Of a stretch of DNA of 64,000 nucleotides, positions 26,080 to 38,483 are shown piece after piece. Position 1 is the stretch's first letter. Every line of letters starts with the position of its first letter. The notes below the pieces were generated by a model. It was given only the letters and a program-made list of their open reading frames with translations. It searched no databases and was not told where the DNA came from. The DNA is from Tenebrio molitor (Eukaryota > Arthropoda > Insecta > Coleoptera > Tenebrionidae), in assembly GCF_963966145.1 (NCBI RefSeq), contig NC_091050.1, positions 22,134,001 to 22,198,000 of the forward strand, given 5' to 3'. The position numbers were made by a program, and so were the translations under genes.

Positions 26080-27289
26080 CATTTATAATAATTAATGACC
26101 CTGCATAATGCTCACGCATGTGCAAAGTGTGCGTAAAATAAAATTGGATGCGTACGTAAAGCAAGTGCTTCGACTTTTCTTTTTTAAGAAACATTTTCCT
26201 ATAATTTTCTTTTTCAGTTCCTTTCCCGACTCGCGCTATTTTTTTTCAGTGGCAATTTTATACAGAAAAAAATCAAACGTAGTTTTATATATTTGTATCT
26301 TTTTGCTTTATCCATCTGAACACCTACAACGTTGGCCAAATTCCAAACCAAACAAATACAATATTTGACATTTTTTATTTCAGAGTAAACCGAAAGTAGG
26401 TATTACATAGAATATTTTATACCTTGAAGAGACTCATAAGTTCATATGTATATTTCAAATTAAAAAAATTAAATTAGGCACCTCAGATATCGGTTTCATC
26501 TGATACCAAAAAGAAATTCGGGTTGTTGTTTTTATAAATCTCAGAAGTAACGGAAGCTTTCACTTTTCCAACTACACATTTAAGTTGCAATAAGCAACAT
26601 TATTTTTTTTTTAATTTGCAATTTATTTTACTTCAAATTTTGCATGTTAGATATTACTGACATCAATTCATTAGTTCAATTAATTAATTCAATATTGTCA
26701 TAAAAAGGTATTTAAAAAGACCATTAATCCCCCTTCATTAATTTATTTAATTAACAATTTAATTTTCTGGAAAATACATGTTCTTCAATTAAGATAATTT
26801 ACAATCCCATAATTAAATTTTCCGATTCAATAAATACATAACATACTAAGAAATAATTTTTGTAAGGTGTTAAGTGCATTATATGACAAAGACAACATAC
26901 GTGGGCAAAGTTAATTGTGAGATGAATTAAACATTGTCGACCTTACCACAAACACTAAATATTAAAGAATTTAAGTGAAACATTCATTTACACGTAAAAG
27001 TATGATTGGTTACACATTTCAGAATTCCACTCCTCTTACAGAGCGTAAAATAAATAACACTGACGAGTGAAGTTTTCAACTGGTTTGCAATTTTCACATG
27101 AAACTTAATCATCATCACTGATGACATTATAGACAAGAAAAATTTGAAATCTGTACTATTTTACGTCCCTTTCCGTTGCGCATTCGCTGCTTGATAGAAC
27201 TTATTAATTCCTTTCTTGTTAAGATGCACAATAGGTATTACTTAATGCACTAGACCGAGCAGCATAAATAACCTAACCTACATCAATTA
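26080..27289. other. Very AT-rich DNA, nothing recognised
   Basis: Rich in AATTAATTAA-like words at 26660-26830. No arms, motifs or credible frames. Confidence 0.4.
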
Positions 27290-27940
27290 GGATCGAACAT
27301 GTTGCAAATTAATCTCCAGAAAGCGGCATAATTGCACGTAAACGTCCGATGCGGAAGCTTCTCCTGCGACTTTCAGCAGGAAAGCTCGAGCGGGCGAAAG
27401 CGTCACCAATAAGGACTCCTCCGTGCTCGGATTTATTTTTGAATAAATGGGTGTCATCAGCAGGTGTAACTCCGTGTACATAGTGTTCGTGGCGTGTAGT
27501 AGGCAGTGTAAACACGCATGTCTGAATACCTGCGGCGTGTCGTGCTGCCGCCAGGACAACTTGTTGCCTGTCACACTAACAACCAGTCTCTACCCCTGCT
27601 GATAGAGGCCCCGATCGAGCCACTAACCAGGACCAGATCGCGCTATTTCGGTCGCAGACACCCTCCCAGATTGGCCGGTCAGATTTTTCTCGTAAATAAT
27701 TTTCGACGAACTAGCGCCAAAAACCGAACAAAACAATCCCTTGTTGTTCCGAATCGAAAATAAACCCGAGAGAATACTGAAAGAATTTTATCGGTTCGAA
27801 TCAAAGTTACCAACTCCAACTTTGAGATTTTTTCCCGGCAACACTGCGCTCTCTGTTTCTTATCGGCGATCGGTGAGGCATGGGGAAGAGACAACGCGGG
27901 GGCAACTGTTCCAATCTAGACGTTGAGAAGCCACCGAAAT
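27290..27940. promoter_or_regulatory. GC-richer island, candidate regulatory DNA
   Basis: Higher GC with many CG dinucleotides, several overlapping open frames on both strands and no domain. It contains GGCAACACTG at 27837, a word resembling core-promoter motif 1 of insects (GGTCACACT). It could be a promoter with first exon; I cannot place a transcript. Confidence 0.3.
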
Positions 27941-28418
27941 GTGGACACGAGAAAGACAAATTTTCGATTGCTAATAGTACAAAAAGGAATTAAGGAAGAA
28001 TGGAGAATTTCGACACTGTGTAAACATGATAAGAATTGCCAAAATAAATTATTTGTTTTATTTACATGAGGATGACTTTTTATGTACGACTGATACAGAG
28101 CAACAACTCTAAATTACATATACCGGATGTTTCAGTTTATCGTTCACTCCCTTTTAATTTGGTCAATTTTACAGGAAAAAAATTAACTGTTGTAATGTTC
28201 CAAATTACAACCATCTGCTTCGAAGAATAATTACATCCTGTTTATCATATACTTTTCATAGATTTTTTAAAGATTTATTTGTGACAGTTTATGGCCATTT
28301 ATCAACTTAAATAATTACATCTGTATTTTCCTTCTTTTAAGTAAAACTGCAACTGGCGTTAGAGGGACATTTCTAAATGACATATTTCTTCGTAAATTAT
28401 TATTTATCCACTTCACTA
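27941..28418. other. AT-rich DNA, nothing recognised
   Basis: No supported feature. Confidence 0.4.
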
Positions 28419-28581
28419 GGGGCCAGTTTATGGAAAGAGAATTAAATATTTAATTCGAATTAAATTTTAATGCGCGATTAACCCATGAATCCGAAACTTC
28501 CATTGCCTCAATTTGATCACGTGTTCAGTTAATTTCGCATTTGATTACGATTAACTTAATTTCGCTTCTGTAAACTAGCCC
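28419..28581. mobile_element. MITE, TA-flanked, 163 bp
   Basis: Left GGGGCCAGTTTATGGAAAG and right CTTCTGTAAACTAGCCC are imperfect inverted copies between TA dinucleotides. AATTAA-rich arms follow. Non-coding. Confidence 0.65.
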
Positions 28582-29230
28582 TACATCTACTATTTATATT
28601 AAGACGTTTCGTGACAATTCTTCCTTTGTCATCTTCAGTGAAAACTATCACTTATAGATGTGAAAAGATCTAGTTAAGCATAGAAATAGATAAATGTCCG
28701 CTTTACGAACCGAATTGTTTGAAGAAATTCTTGAATAAAATCTTAGAATAACACTACCAAGAATACTGATTATAAAAAGCATTCTGAGGGATCAACCAAA
28801 TTTTACTCGGTGTATCTTCGGAAATACATATTTACATAACGAATATGATACAGCTTTATCTAAAAATATAAGCAGTTATAAAAAAAATATAAAAGCTATC
28901 TATGGAACATTTTTTAAGTAATGAGATTACAAAAATTACTAAACTGTAGGTTTGTCAAAAGTTCCATTGTATAAAACTGATTAATGAAAGTGTATGAAAT
29001 GTTTAAAACGAAAGATATTGCAAAAAAAGCCACTAAATTTTTTGAATTCTTATTTGGATTAATAAAAAAACCTGCTTACTGATAGCAAGTCAATTAATAA
29101 AAATCATGGAAAGGTTAAAGATAAAACAAACGACTCTGAGTTAATTACTCTCAATTTTTTGTGCCTCTAATTGTATTAAAAAAATATTATCGCCGATAAT
29201 AAATTCTCTATTTATGTACTTTTTAATATA
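28582..29230. other. AT-rich DNA, nothing recognised
   Basis: No arms or coding motif. Confidence 0.4.
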
Positions 29231-29344
29231 CAGTGTGGAAACTAGTTATGGAATAAATTCAGTAATTTCAAAACTAATGACATTTGTCGAAAACGCTGAA
29301 ACAGGTCAATTTTTATTTCTCATAGTGGTTGGTTCACTTGTGCA

Positions 29345-29375
29345 TGACGTCATCCATTTTTGAGTTATGACGTCA
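29345..29375. promoter_or_regulatory. Paired CRE octamers, left arm
   Basis: Two perfect TGACGTCA palindromes at 29345-29352 and 29368-29375. This is the full CREB/ATF binding site. Binding is inferred from sequence only. Confidence 0.5.
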
Positions 29376-29796
29376 TCAGCAATTTTTTTAAATGACAATC
29401 CACACTTTTTTCTTCTGTTTTTGATAGACCTTCCTACTACCTAAACGATCAATGAAAAAAATTATTGGCTTACATAATTTTTTTGAGAAAACGACAAATT
29501 TTAATTCAAAAATTTAATTTAATTTTTAATGTAAAAACTTTAATTGACCTCAAACAAAAACAGGAAAATGTCTGAAGTTAACAATAAAATGTAACGCAAA
29601 TGTTTATGAAATTGTCCCCCACCAACCATTTGGCACTCACCGACACTTTGTACACTTCGCTCAATAATGTCACGGCTGATTTGTTCCATTTTAGCGCAAA
29701 TTCTCTGCCTAAATCTTCTAAATTGTTTGGTCCATTAAAATAAATCTTTTATTTTAAATAAACCCATACAAAAGAATTTTTACATTAATAGTTATT

Positions 29797-30068
29797 TATT
29801 CAACGAGTTCGTGTGTAATTTGGGCTTTTTTGGCATGAGTGGGCCAGTTTAAAACTCGAGTGAAACGAGAGTGTTAAAGGTCCACGAGTGCCAAAAAAGC
29901 GCAAATTACACAAGAACGAGTTGAATACAACGTTTTTTTGTTCGACGAGCCCCCCCAAAGGCTCCAAATGGCTGAAAATCTTTAAAATTAGCTTGACGTT
30001 TCGTTTTGACAAGTTGTCAAATTCATCAAAATCAAAAATTCTCAAATTCTGACAGTGTCGAACAAAAA
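29797..30068. repeat. Foldback family F, copy 1
   Basis: The first part is a hairpin: CAACGAGTTCGTGTGTAATT at 29800 faces AATTACACAAGAACGAGTTG at 29903, with inner CTTTTTTGGCA/TGCCAAAAAAG and the tip ACTCGAGTGAAACGAGAGT. The second part runs between TTTTTTGTTCGAC and GTCGAACAAAAAA. Copies at 45268 (partial) and 60208 share both parts. It sits inside the MITE 29231-30377 and is therefore younger than it. Confidence 0.8.
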
Positions 30069-30222
30069 AAATTATACTTTAAATTTTTGAAGTAAAATTT
30101 GTCATTTAAAAAAAAATTGTCATATAAGGTACCATTTTTTTTTCAGTCACCATTTAGCTAGTGCGAAAATCTATCAGAAAGAGAAGAAAAAAGTGGGGGT
30201 TGTCATTTAAAAAAATTGGTGA

Positions 30223-30253
30223 TGACGTCATACCTGGAAAATGGATGACGTCA
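30223..30253. promoter_or_regulatory. Paired CRE octamers, right arm
   Basis: TGACGTCA at 30223-30230 and 30246-30253, mirror partners of the left-arm pair. The octamers stay perfect although flanking arm positions have diverged. Confidence 0.5.
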
Positions 30254-30377
30254 TGAACAAGTGAAGCAACTGAAAATAAGCACTATGAGAGATTAAAATT
30301 GACCTGTTTCAGTGTTTTTCACAAATGTCATTATTTTTGAAATTACTGAATTTATTCCATAAGTAGTTTCCACACTG

Positions 30378-31516
30378 TATGTAAATATTTTCGAAATTCT
30401 GAGTTATTCACATCAGTGTTTGTCATCTAGAAAGTGTTTTCGGTTATTCTGAAAACAGATCATGAAATCATATACTGAACAGTATACTGACATGATGAAT
30501 TTTTTATAGTTTGTACCCCATTCTAAATAAACATCCATAAAAAATTATATGCTAAAATGCATATTTATGGGATGAAATCACCGCCTTGAAAATCGGGGCT
30601 TTTCCCTTTTGCACTCATACATATCTCCAAAACTACAAAGTGTCTATTAAAGAACGTATATCAAGAGTCCTGTGGAACTATGCCGCTCTATTATTTTATT
30701 CTGTCGAACTATGTCGAGCAGTTGAAGCCGTCAAATCAGATGTCAACTGTCAAATATCAAATTATTAAATCTTAGCTTCAGTTGTGAGTTCCACGTCTTA
30801 GTTATGCTTGTGAGTTTCTTCAGTTTTTCTACATGGTGAGCAACAATAACTGTTTCAGTTGGCAATAAAAAAATTTACATAAAATTTTCAAAACTGTGAA
30901 TTGTACCTATTTCGCTTTGTTTTATTGACATTATTGACAGCTGGTATACATTTCAAATTTAAACGTCTTGGTTTTTGTAAACTTTTATTAATAAAATGGT
31001 TTTCCGCTTGGAACATGACATAAAAGTCACCAGAATGTATTGCCAACTCAATCAGTAATTGTTGCTCACACGGTATATTCGAATTATGTACTTTTTTCCA
31101 ACGCCTACTCAGCCCAGGATTTCATTTGAACGCGTGATATAAGGGCTAACAAAAAAGCTTCAGTGGCAAAAATTTGCGTTTTTTCACGCTCTACAAAGGT
31201 GTATAAAACAAAACTTGTGTTTTGGTACTTGCAGCATCTTCATTTTTAATCATTTTTCCATTTCAAAATGTGTAGATCAAACAAAAAAAACAAACAAAAT
31301 AATTAAAGAATAATCAGTTTCTTTAAAAAGATTCAAGGTTTATTTGGTTATTAAGTACACCAAGATTATCTTGTGATAGAAAAAAGTTTTAGGTCAGCCT
31401 GCTTATTTACTACATCTAAATCCCATGAATAATTTAAGATTTATCCGTACGTGTGAGCAAACGGCATAATCTTAGTTTATATTCTTGAAAGAATTGCACA
31501 ACTTATTGCACCTAAA
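30378..31516. other. AT-rich DNA, nothing recognised
   Basis: No arms, motifs or credible frames on either strand. Confidence 0.4.
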
Positions 31517-31841
31517 GCCTAAAGTCCATTCAAAAATCAAAAAACCACCAACGTCGCATTTTCCTCGATAATTACTATCGGCAACGCTGTCTAGTGTAAA
31601 ATTTGGTGAGACTTGTAATTATGAGGTTAAATGTTTATTAAGTAAGTGTCTTGTTTTTCTGGGCATGATAATAAAACAATATAAACGAAATTTAAAGCAA
31701 CTGAATTTCATTTTGAATCAAATAAATGTCATAATTTATAGTTACCAACATAGTATGAAAAAATATCTACCTAGGGTTTTTTAAATTTTACCAACCTAAA
31801 GCAACAGGTGGTGGTTTTTGATTTTTGAATGGACTTTAGGC
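31517..31841. mobile_element. MITE, about 325 bp, 32-bp terminal repeats
   Basis: Left GCCTAAAGTCCATTCAAAAA and right TTTTTGAATGGACTTTAGGC are inverted copies, extended by TCAAAAAACCACC/GGTGGTTTTTGA. Target duplication unclear, so the superfamily is not assigned. Confidence 0.8.
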
Positions 31842-32279
31842 TGTTATTGCTAATTCCAGTTGTCTTTACACTTATTAAAAAAGATAAAAATATAAAACAT
31901 TTTTTTGTACAGCTAAAACTATTTTTTTAAACTGCATTGTGAAGTAGTCCATTCCTATCAAAATTAGTTTAGTTTAAACTAAATAAAAATGATAGCTGGA
32001 AGAAAATCTTAGAAAGCGTTATTATAATGACAAGGTGAAGAGCGTTTGCCAATACCAACGACATCAATTGTCTTTTTATGTATCTCTCTTTTCGATTTAT
32101 ATACCCGAATGCTGTGCTATCAGCAGTTGAGCTGCGTGTACATTCATAAATATTCTCATTTCAAGCTGCCTCGTCAGATTTTCAGATAACTCAGCTTTAA
32201 CACGAACTATTCAAAACACTTATCTAGTTATCTACAATAGGTAGAGAATATTTTTTCAATTTGTCTTTTGCCTACAGTG
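31842..32279. other. AT-rich DNA, nothing recognised
   Basis: No supported feature. Confidence 0.4.
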
Positions 32280-32600
32280 AAGGCGTAGCTTAACAATCTC
32301 CCGGTACCTTAGCATCAGTCAAGTGTAGAGGTCCTGGGTTTTCTCATGGGCTATGAATCACCTGTGCGCAAACGACGAATATCGGTCTCAAGTAGGCGCT
32401 ACAAACCGACAAAAAAACATCGTCATTCGTTACCTATTTGTATGCATTTGAATTTAAAAATAGTCGACGTTTTCAGTTTTTATTTACAGATTTTTCACTG
32501 GTTTCTTTCTCCGCCTTCGCGCAGATATTTGCAAGGTCAGAGCCCATGAGAGAATCCAACACCTCTAACTAGTTAGATAGATACGTCGCCGTCGTGGAGG
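32280..32600. repeat. Inverted pair of SINE-like segments
   Basis: TAGAGGTCCTGGGTTTTCTC at 32325 and its near reverse complement GAGAGAATCCAACACCTCTA at 32549 face each other, each followed by CATGGGCTNTGA on its own strand. Similarity extends roughly 50 bp per side and includes GTGCGC/CTGCGC words. The CTGGGTTTTCT word resembles a worn pol III B box. Two head-to-head copies of one short element are the simplest reading; a single TIR element is the alternative. Confidence 0.35.
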
Positions 32601-32779
32601 TAACCAGTGCATTTTGACTTCATTTTTAAGGCAAATTCAGGTATTTTTATACATTATTTTTTAACCATACTGTTGTAATTGTTCGTGGCTATTCTGCTTA
32701 CCTAAACAAAATCCTTTCAATGAAATGTACCGCAAAGCTCACTTTTAGATTATTCCTAATTTGGTAAACTTTTTAAAGT

Positions 32780-33720
32780 GCAAAACTACTTGATATCAGT
32801 TAGTGCAGACAGTTGAGGTCGAGTGACGCGTTCACCTCTTGGATTCAGATCGTTTTCCGCATGTGTTATTAGCGCATCCAGACGTGAATCGAAGTAGTCA
32901 AAAGAGGCTCCAACAATGTCCTACGTGTGCATTTCGTATCGCTGATATCTGTTTTCCGCACAGATAACGAAAGCAAACGCAACGTTGTGAAAACAATTAC
33001 TACTATATAATACAGCATGTAAAATGCAATGTCACATTGCTGATATATGACTTCGTCTACCGACTTGATATTTCCAACACTTAATGCTCGAATAATGGAC
33101 TCAACCGTGAAATTAATGGAAAAGCTTGATATATCTCGGCTTTATGTGCGGAGGGATAGATGGATAATGAGGTGGAGACGGCGGGAAAAAAATTAACAAT
33201 ACACGCCAGTCATGTGACGCAAGTGAAAGACAACGCAGAGGGTGGTACGGCGACGCGAGGTGAGCTTTCACTTCGTTTGGACGGTTTGTCTTCAAGTAGT
33301 ACCTACCATTTCGATACGAAACTTGTTTATTTAAACAGGATGACATGTAGAACCGACACATGAATAAAAGCTTGTTATATCAGAGCATAATGAGAAATCT
33401 TAATGGAAGATTTAAATCTAAATTATCAGCAGCAACGGCGGTGGCAGTTCGAGGCCAAGAAAATAATAATAATTATCATTTGTAATCACTCATATCACAT
33501 GGCGTTACAGTGATCTACACATCGGACGGGTCGGTGAACTCGACAATAATTAACAGTCCTGAAATCCGTTCAGATCCCGATAAAATCAAGACGTTCGCCA
33601 TCACCAATTAATGAAGATTTGACAATTCCGCGTGGGCAGCAGGAAAGACGCAGGATCGAACTGGTGCGTGTTGCCCTCGCACAATGACGGCATTCCGACT
33701 GCAAATCATAAGTTTATAGA
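32780..33720. promoter_or_regulatory. GC-richer gene-free island, candidate regulatory DNA
   Basis: Non-repetitive, higher GC, with AATAATAATAATTATCATT beside GC-rich words near 33463 and CACATGGCG near 33496. No frame shows a domain. Confidence 0.3.
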
Positions 33721-34706
33721 TTTATCAACCGTTAAAGTTTATATTCAATTAAAATTTTATTAGAAGTTTACGTCGTTACTAAGCACGAATGAATCATGAA
33801 ATACAATGGATCTTTCAATTTATCTGTTAACCTTTCACCGTAATCCCAAAAATCAAATCTACACCACACCTCTCGTAAAAGAAATACCTCCGCCGGCAGC
33901 ACACTCCGCGCTATTAGTAGTACAAGCAATGATCAGACATCGAGTTTCACTTGAAAATTTGTCTTTGTGGAAAAAATTGTTCCATTCAAAGGAAGATCCG
34001 GAAATTTCGATGGATTGCACAAGCGCTCACTACATCTTATTTTTTTGGAGATGGTACAATGAACTACGAAAAGGTTCACTTTTGGACCCTCTTTCAAAAA
34101 AATTATCAACTGACCCGTCTTATCAAACGAAAATAGAGAGTGTCAATAGATGTCATTCGGATAAGCAACATGAGATTATACTCTGTACAATGATTATGCT
34201 ATGAATGTGTAACAGTCACAGTAGAAGTCACTGTTGACTGTGATTTATTCAGAATTTGTCAGAAATTGAAGAACCACTGGATAAATTAATTAGGTCAAAA
34301 TTTAAGTGTCGTTCAGTGACTTGTTTAACAATAATTTAGATACTATTGGATTAAATTTGTGAAAATTGTTGTGGACAATTTTAATTTGATGGAATTTTTG
34401 GTTCAACAGTGACCTCAATTTTATTATCATAAATAAAATATTTTCGAAATCAAGCCAACTGCTTTGATAGTTTAAATCATTTCTGTCCAATGAAAATTGG
34501 AGAAGATGTATATGAAGATGGTTCATCATTATTTGTTGTCTAAGAAAATTTTGATAATTCTATTTGTCAATTTTGATAGGGATCATTTAGTGCAAAGAGC
34601 TTGATGCCCTTAGAAAACATTCTTTTGTTTGTACTGCAAGCCACGCATTTCCTTCTGTCATCGATTCAGAAAATAAAAAATTACTGAATATTATAAATGG
34701 CAAATA
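33721..34706. other. Open frame without known domain; AT-rich DNA
   Basis: The plus frame 33806-34204 (132 codons, MDLSIYLLTFHRNPKNQIYT at its start) is the longest here but has no recognisable motif, no Kozak-like context and no homolog I know. At 34625-34695 the plus strand reads HAFPSVIDSENKKLLNIING, faintly like the N-terminal part of hAT transposases; the match is weak. Family B copy 2 interrupts this stretch. Confidence 0.3.
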
Positions 34707-35095
34707 CAGTGTGGAATAAAATGATTTACATCTAGTTACCTTTGGATTTTTGCACATGTAAATTTTCCTGTACCGCTCTACATTTTTTTTTGAAGTGCCG
34801 AACTATTAGTTCTGTTAATAAATGTCATCAATCGAATTGACAATTGTTACAATTTACTAAATTGAATTAACAAACGTTGGTGGCCACTTTCAACACTAGC
34901 TGTGACTTGCTTTTGTTAGCTCCTTTTTAATTTCAATCTCTACTTTGCATTCATATCATCCCTTCGCAATAAATCACATTTGGAATTTTGGAATATTTTG
35001 AGGTTAGGCTTTCTTTTTTTTTGTAGAGCGGCATTTCGTATTTTTACAAGGGTAATGCAAAGGTAACTAGATGTAAATCATTTTATTCCACACTG
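34707..35095. mobile_element. MITE family B, copy 2 (389 bp)
   Basis: Ends CAGTGTGGAATAAAATGATT and AATCATTTTATTCCACACTG are near-perfect inverted copies between TA dinucleotides, and the mirror continues through TACATCTAGTTACCTTTG/CAAAGGTAACTAGATGTA. It is the better preserved relative of 7254-7612, inserted in the opposite orientation. Non-coding. Confidence 0.92.
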
Positions 35096-36079
35096 TAGAA
35101 AGATTTTCAAATCTACATATGGAACAAGAGTTCGTTGTTCTGCTAAATTAATTTGAAATAATATTTCCCTGTTATGCTCTCCACCTACATGGCAAATAAA
35201 GAATCAAAAGCACTCCAACACATTACCAAAAAAAAAATCCCATTGCTTTTCCTTCACAAGAGTTTAATCTTTCTCACTCCATTTCTTATTTTGTCATTTT
35301 GCTTCGCTTGAGAAATCCGTTCGAATCCTAGTCAATGATGGCTAACTCCAGACAGTTCTAAAATGTCCTTCTGATTTGGCACTAATCCATTCATTTTTAA
35401 AGAACAAATCATTGTGCTAAATGCTCTCCAGTATCAACTTCCCCTCAACTCGTCTTTTGTGAAGGACCGCATAACTGATCAAATAAATGTTTTCTTATGG
35501 AAGCATTTTGAAGTGTCCGTTATCTGGTACGTTCTCACAAGATATTCCATCAGATTCAAAACTTCTAAAGCAGTTCATAACCACTTGACATTAAGGTGCA
35601 GGAACCCTCTTACAGAGGTACAGTCGTCCAAAAACTTTATAAGTGTACTTTAACTTCAATAATGAGAGAATTATTATATGACACCTCCTGCTGAAAAAAA
35701 GGATCACTTAATCCAGCAGAAACTACCTTTTGCCTCCGCCCTCTTTCAAATACAGAGCCGATTTACAAAATTAATCTGTTTATTTGCATCCATTACTTGC
35801 TTCGTTGTTAATCTAGTAAAGTTTTTAACAATACGGCTGCAGCATAATGTTCTTCGTTCGTCGTTCTTGGACGACTATATTTTATTATTTCCCCAATCTA
35901 GGTTTTACATACTAATTTTTAGAAAGAAAAACTTCACTGTATATACAGAGTTAGTCACATAAGAGTTACTTCTGAAATTTGTTTAAATACAAGCCAAAAT
36001 ACAAATATCGTCAATAACTTGCTTCAAGAACTTTAAAAAATTAAACATATAATCCACGATTGCTTTGTCTTCTAGAATT
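35096..36079. other. AT-rich DNA, nothing recognised
   Basis: Plus frames at 35414-35653 and 35678-35962 have no recognisable motif. Confidence 0.35.
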
Positions 36080-37060
36080 CGTTGACTTTTATAAAAATTG
36101 TCAGGTTAATTGTCATCATGATGGTTACGTCCAAAAGTACCACCCGAATGTACCCGAATCGAGATGACCCAGTCCCTGAAACATTTAGGATAGTGGAAAA
36201 AAACTTGAAACAGAACTATCCTTCACAGAGAAAATCCCGTCAAAGGACAGCTACTAATCCTGAAAATTAAATATGTAGCTGTAATTCAGGCAGTGGAGGA
36301 GAACCCGCATCTACATAGATCAAATATCAGTAGCTAGATAACTGAGTATGTCAGTCATCGGTAGGGCGTATTCTTCGTGCTAATAAGCTTCACCCCTACC
36401 ACATCTCTTTAGTACAAGAACTGAAGCTCATAGATTTTCTGAACAGGCAATTTTGCCAGTTCATGCAACAAAAGATAAATGAGAACCGGAATTTTTTCAA
36501 AAAAACCTTGTGTAGCAACGAGGCCAGATTTAGTAATTTAACGAGGTAGTATGCGTTATGCTCATTATTAGATGTAGCCAAGAAAATCTAAGATAGATTA
36601 AGGAGACACACTTTCAAAATGTTTTTTGTGTTAATGTGTGGTACAGCAAAATAAACGAGAAAGTGATTGGCCCCCAATTTTTTGACGGATTAAATGGAGA
36701 AATGCATCTTCATTTTTTACAACAAGAACTTCCTCCATTATTAAAAATCTAAATACGAGACAAAATATGTAGTTCCAACAAGATGGCGCTCTTCCACATT
36801 ATTACGTAATTGTAAGAGAATATTTGGATGACAATTTTAAAAACAGATGAATAGGTCGAGGATCCAACAATATTTGGCCACCTTGGAGCCCTGACTTAAC
36901 ACCCTTGGACTTTTTTCTGTGGGGGACATTAAAAGAGAGGGTATTCAGAGAACCGATAGTAGACATTGAGAATTCGAAAAACCGAATAAAAGAAGAATGC
37001 AGGGCCCTAACTCCTGACACGATACGTCGTGTACGACGATCACTCAGAAATATGTAGATT
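36080..37060 (+). pseudogene. Tc1/mariner-type transposase (HTH + DDE) pseudogene
   Basis: A cut-and-paste transposase split by frameshifts but readable end to end. The N-terminal helix-turn-helix is at 36130-36270 (MYPNRDDPVPETFR, then QRKSRQRTATNPEN before a stop). Next comes VIQAVEENPHLH at about 36275. A linker near 36385-36490 reads HPYHISLVQELKLIDFLNRQ across frames. The second catalytic block is at about 36777 (QQDGALPHYYVIVREYL) and the third at about 36880-36920 (WPPWSPDLTPLDFFLWG), followed by a conserved C-terminal helix (LTPDTIRRVRRSLRN). The first DDE block near 36510 (SNEARFSNL) has lost its aspartate, with N replacing D. Many insect genomes carry this family, usually about 340-370 residues. 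Terminal repeats were not located, so the element limits are unknown. Confidence 0.8.
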
Positions 37061-37678
37061 AGGTTTGTATTTCAACAAATGGAACGCACTTTGAGCAACT
37101 GCTTCGTTAGCTTCTGTTTGTTGTATTATTAATTAATGTTATTAATTATTATTTATTGTTGAGGTATTGGCATCTTGACGTTTCTATAAATTTTTACTGG
37201 TTGCTTGGATCACTAATTTAAATCAAAGAAAATATCGTACCAAGGGGCTGTATGTAATTAACTCTCCTTAATGTATGTAATTTTTATAACATCCATTGGT
37301 AAATGACAAATTTAATTTTACGACACAATTTATGTTGAAAATACAGGTGACAACGCTGCTGTATTTTGATCTGGCTAATCTGGTTACATCTTTTAATTTT
37401 TCCACAAACCGTAATAACGTTATTTATATTATATTAAATTAGAATGTTTCTAAAATTAAACTGTCGTTTCCGTTATGACAACTTGTATAGTCTTGAGTTA
37501 CTATACAGATTAATTCCGATATTTATTAATTAATCAACACAAGCAAACAGGTGGTGGATCCTTAATATGTGAATAGGCCAATAGTTCATAAATATATATA
37601 TAAATAAATGTCAGGAGGATAATAAAATTTTAATAACACTGGATTTACAAATATACACAAATTTACATATACGTACAA
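37061..37678. other. AT-rich DNA after the transposase
   Basis: Probably includes the 3' end of that element. Nothing else was recognised. Confidence 0.35.
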
Positions 37679-38253
37679 CGGGTGTTCAAATGAAAAGTTC
37701 ATCAAGTTAGCTATGACTTTTTAATGAAAGAAGCGAAAAATGGATGATGCCTTCTTTGACAGATGTCAGTTGTGTTTTGCGAGTGGAATTGAATTTTAAT
37801 TTAATTTAATTTCAATTTAATTAATGCACCAAAACATCTATCCGACAATTACGTCAGCAAGTTAGCAAAAAAAGTTAGAACAACGCACACAATGTTACAC
37901 AAGAATTTACATCTTTCCAATTGGCTTGTCGACAACGTAGGCAATAATGTCTTGGTGTGCATTTAATGCTTTCAACATAAAAAACACATCTAACCTAAAA
38001 TTTTACAGATTACACATCGCTACGACTTTCGTCAAATTAAGAGGTTTTGCATTCAATGTTACCAAACATGTATTCAGAGACATGTTCTCCTCTGCTTTTT
38101 GGCACTTACATTACATATAAAATAAATGTAGTGAAAAATGTCACTTCTTAACGTAGTTCTAACCTAACTTTTGTCACTGACCTTCGAAGAGATGCTTCAC
38201 GATGTTGTAAAAAATTCAAAGGCTACTTGATGAAGTTGTCAATTGAACACTCG
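37679..38253. mobile_element. MITE, 575 bp
   Basis: Left CGGGTGTTCAAATGAAAAGT and right AATTGAACACTCG mirror each other; the next block TTCATCAAGTTAGC is mirrored by GCTACTTGATGAAG. The first ten bases equal those of family A, so both may be moved by one transposase, but the interiors are unrelated. Confidence 0.7.
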
Positions 38254-38483
38254 ATATGTATTACCTGTTAATCTTTTAGATCCTTAGATTGTCTTAAAAA
38301 TAATGTACAAATTAGAGAAAAATTTAATTTTAAACACCTTAAGCTAATATTGAACATAATTGTAACTGCAAGCTTTTTCCAGTGAAAAATTAAGACGATA
38401 TACAAGGTGTTTCACGTAACTTTCCGACCCTGACGAACTTTAAATACAACCAGTAATACTTCTTTCATTTCGTATCCCACCTC

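Larger units (their letters stand above)
29231..30377. mobile_element. Long-armed MITE with nested foldback, 1147 bp
   Basis: Ends CAGTGTGGAAACTAGTTATG and CATAAGTAGTTTCCACACTG mirror each other next to TA, and the mirror runs for about 185 bp with roughly 85-90% agreement. Each arm carries two perfect TGACGTCA octamers (29345, 29368, 30223, 30246). The middle contains a separate foldback element at 29797-30068. No transposase is present; Tc1/mariner parentage is inferred from TA and the CAGTGTGG end, which is also seen in family B. Confidence 0.9.

Noticed and set aside
25899..26108. 69-codon plus frame as a small protein
   Set aside because: It lies wholly within a palindromic MITE and its codons mirror the arms.
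33806..34204. 132-codon plus frame as a gene
   Set aside because: No domain, no start context and no splice structure; long frames of this size occur by chance in 64 kb.
34625..34700. Possible hAT transposase segment (HAFPSVIDSENKKLLNIING)
   Set aside because: A single short similarity recalled from family patterns, with no dimerisation domain or terminal repeats to support it.
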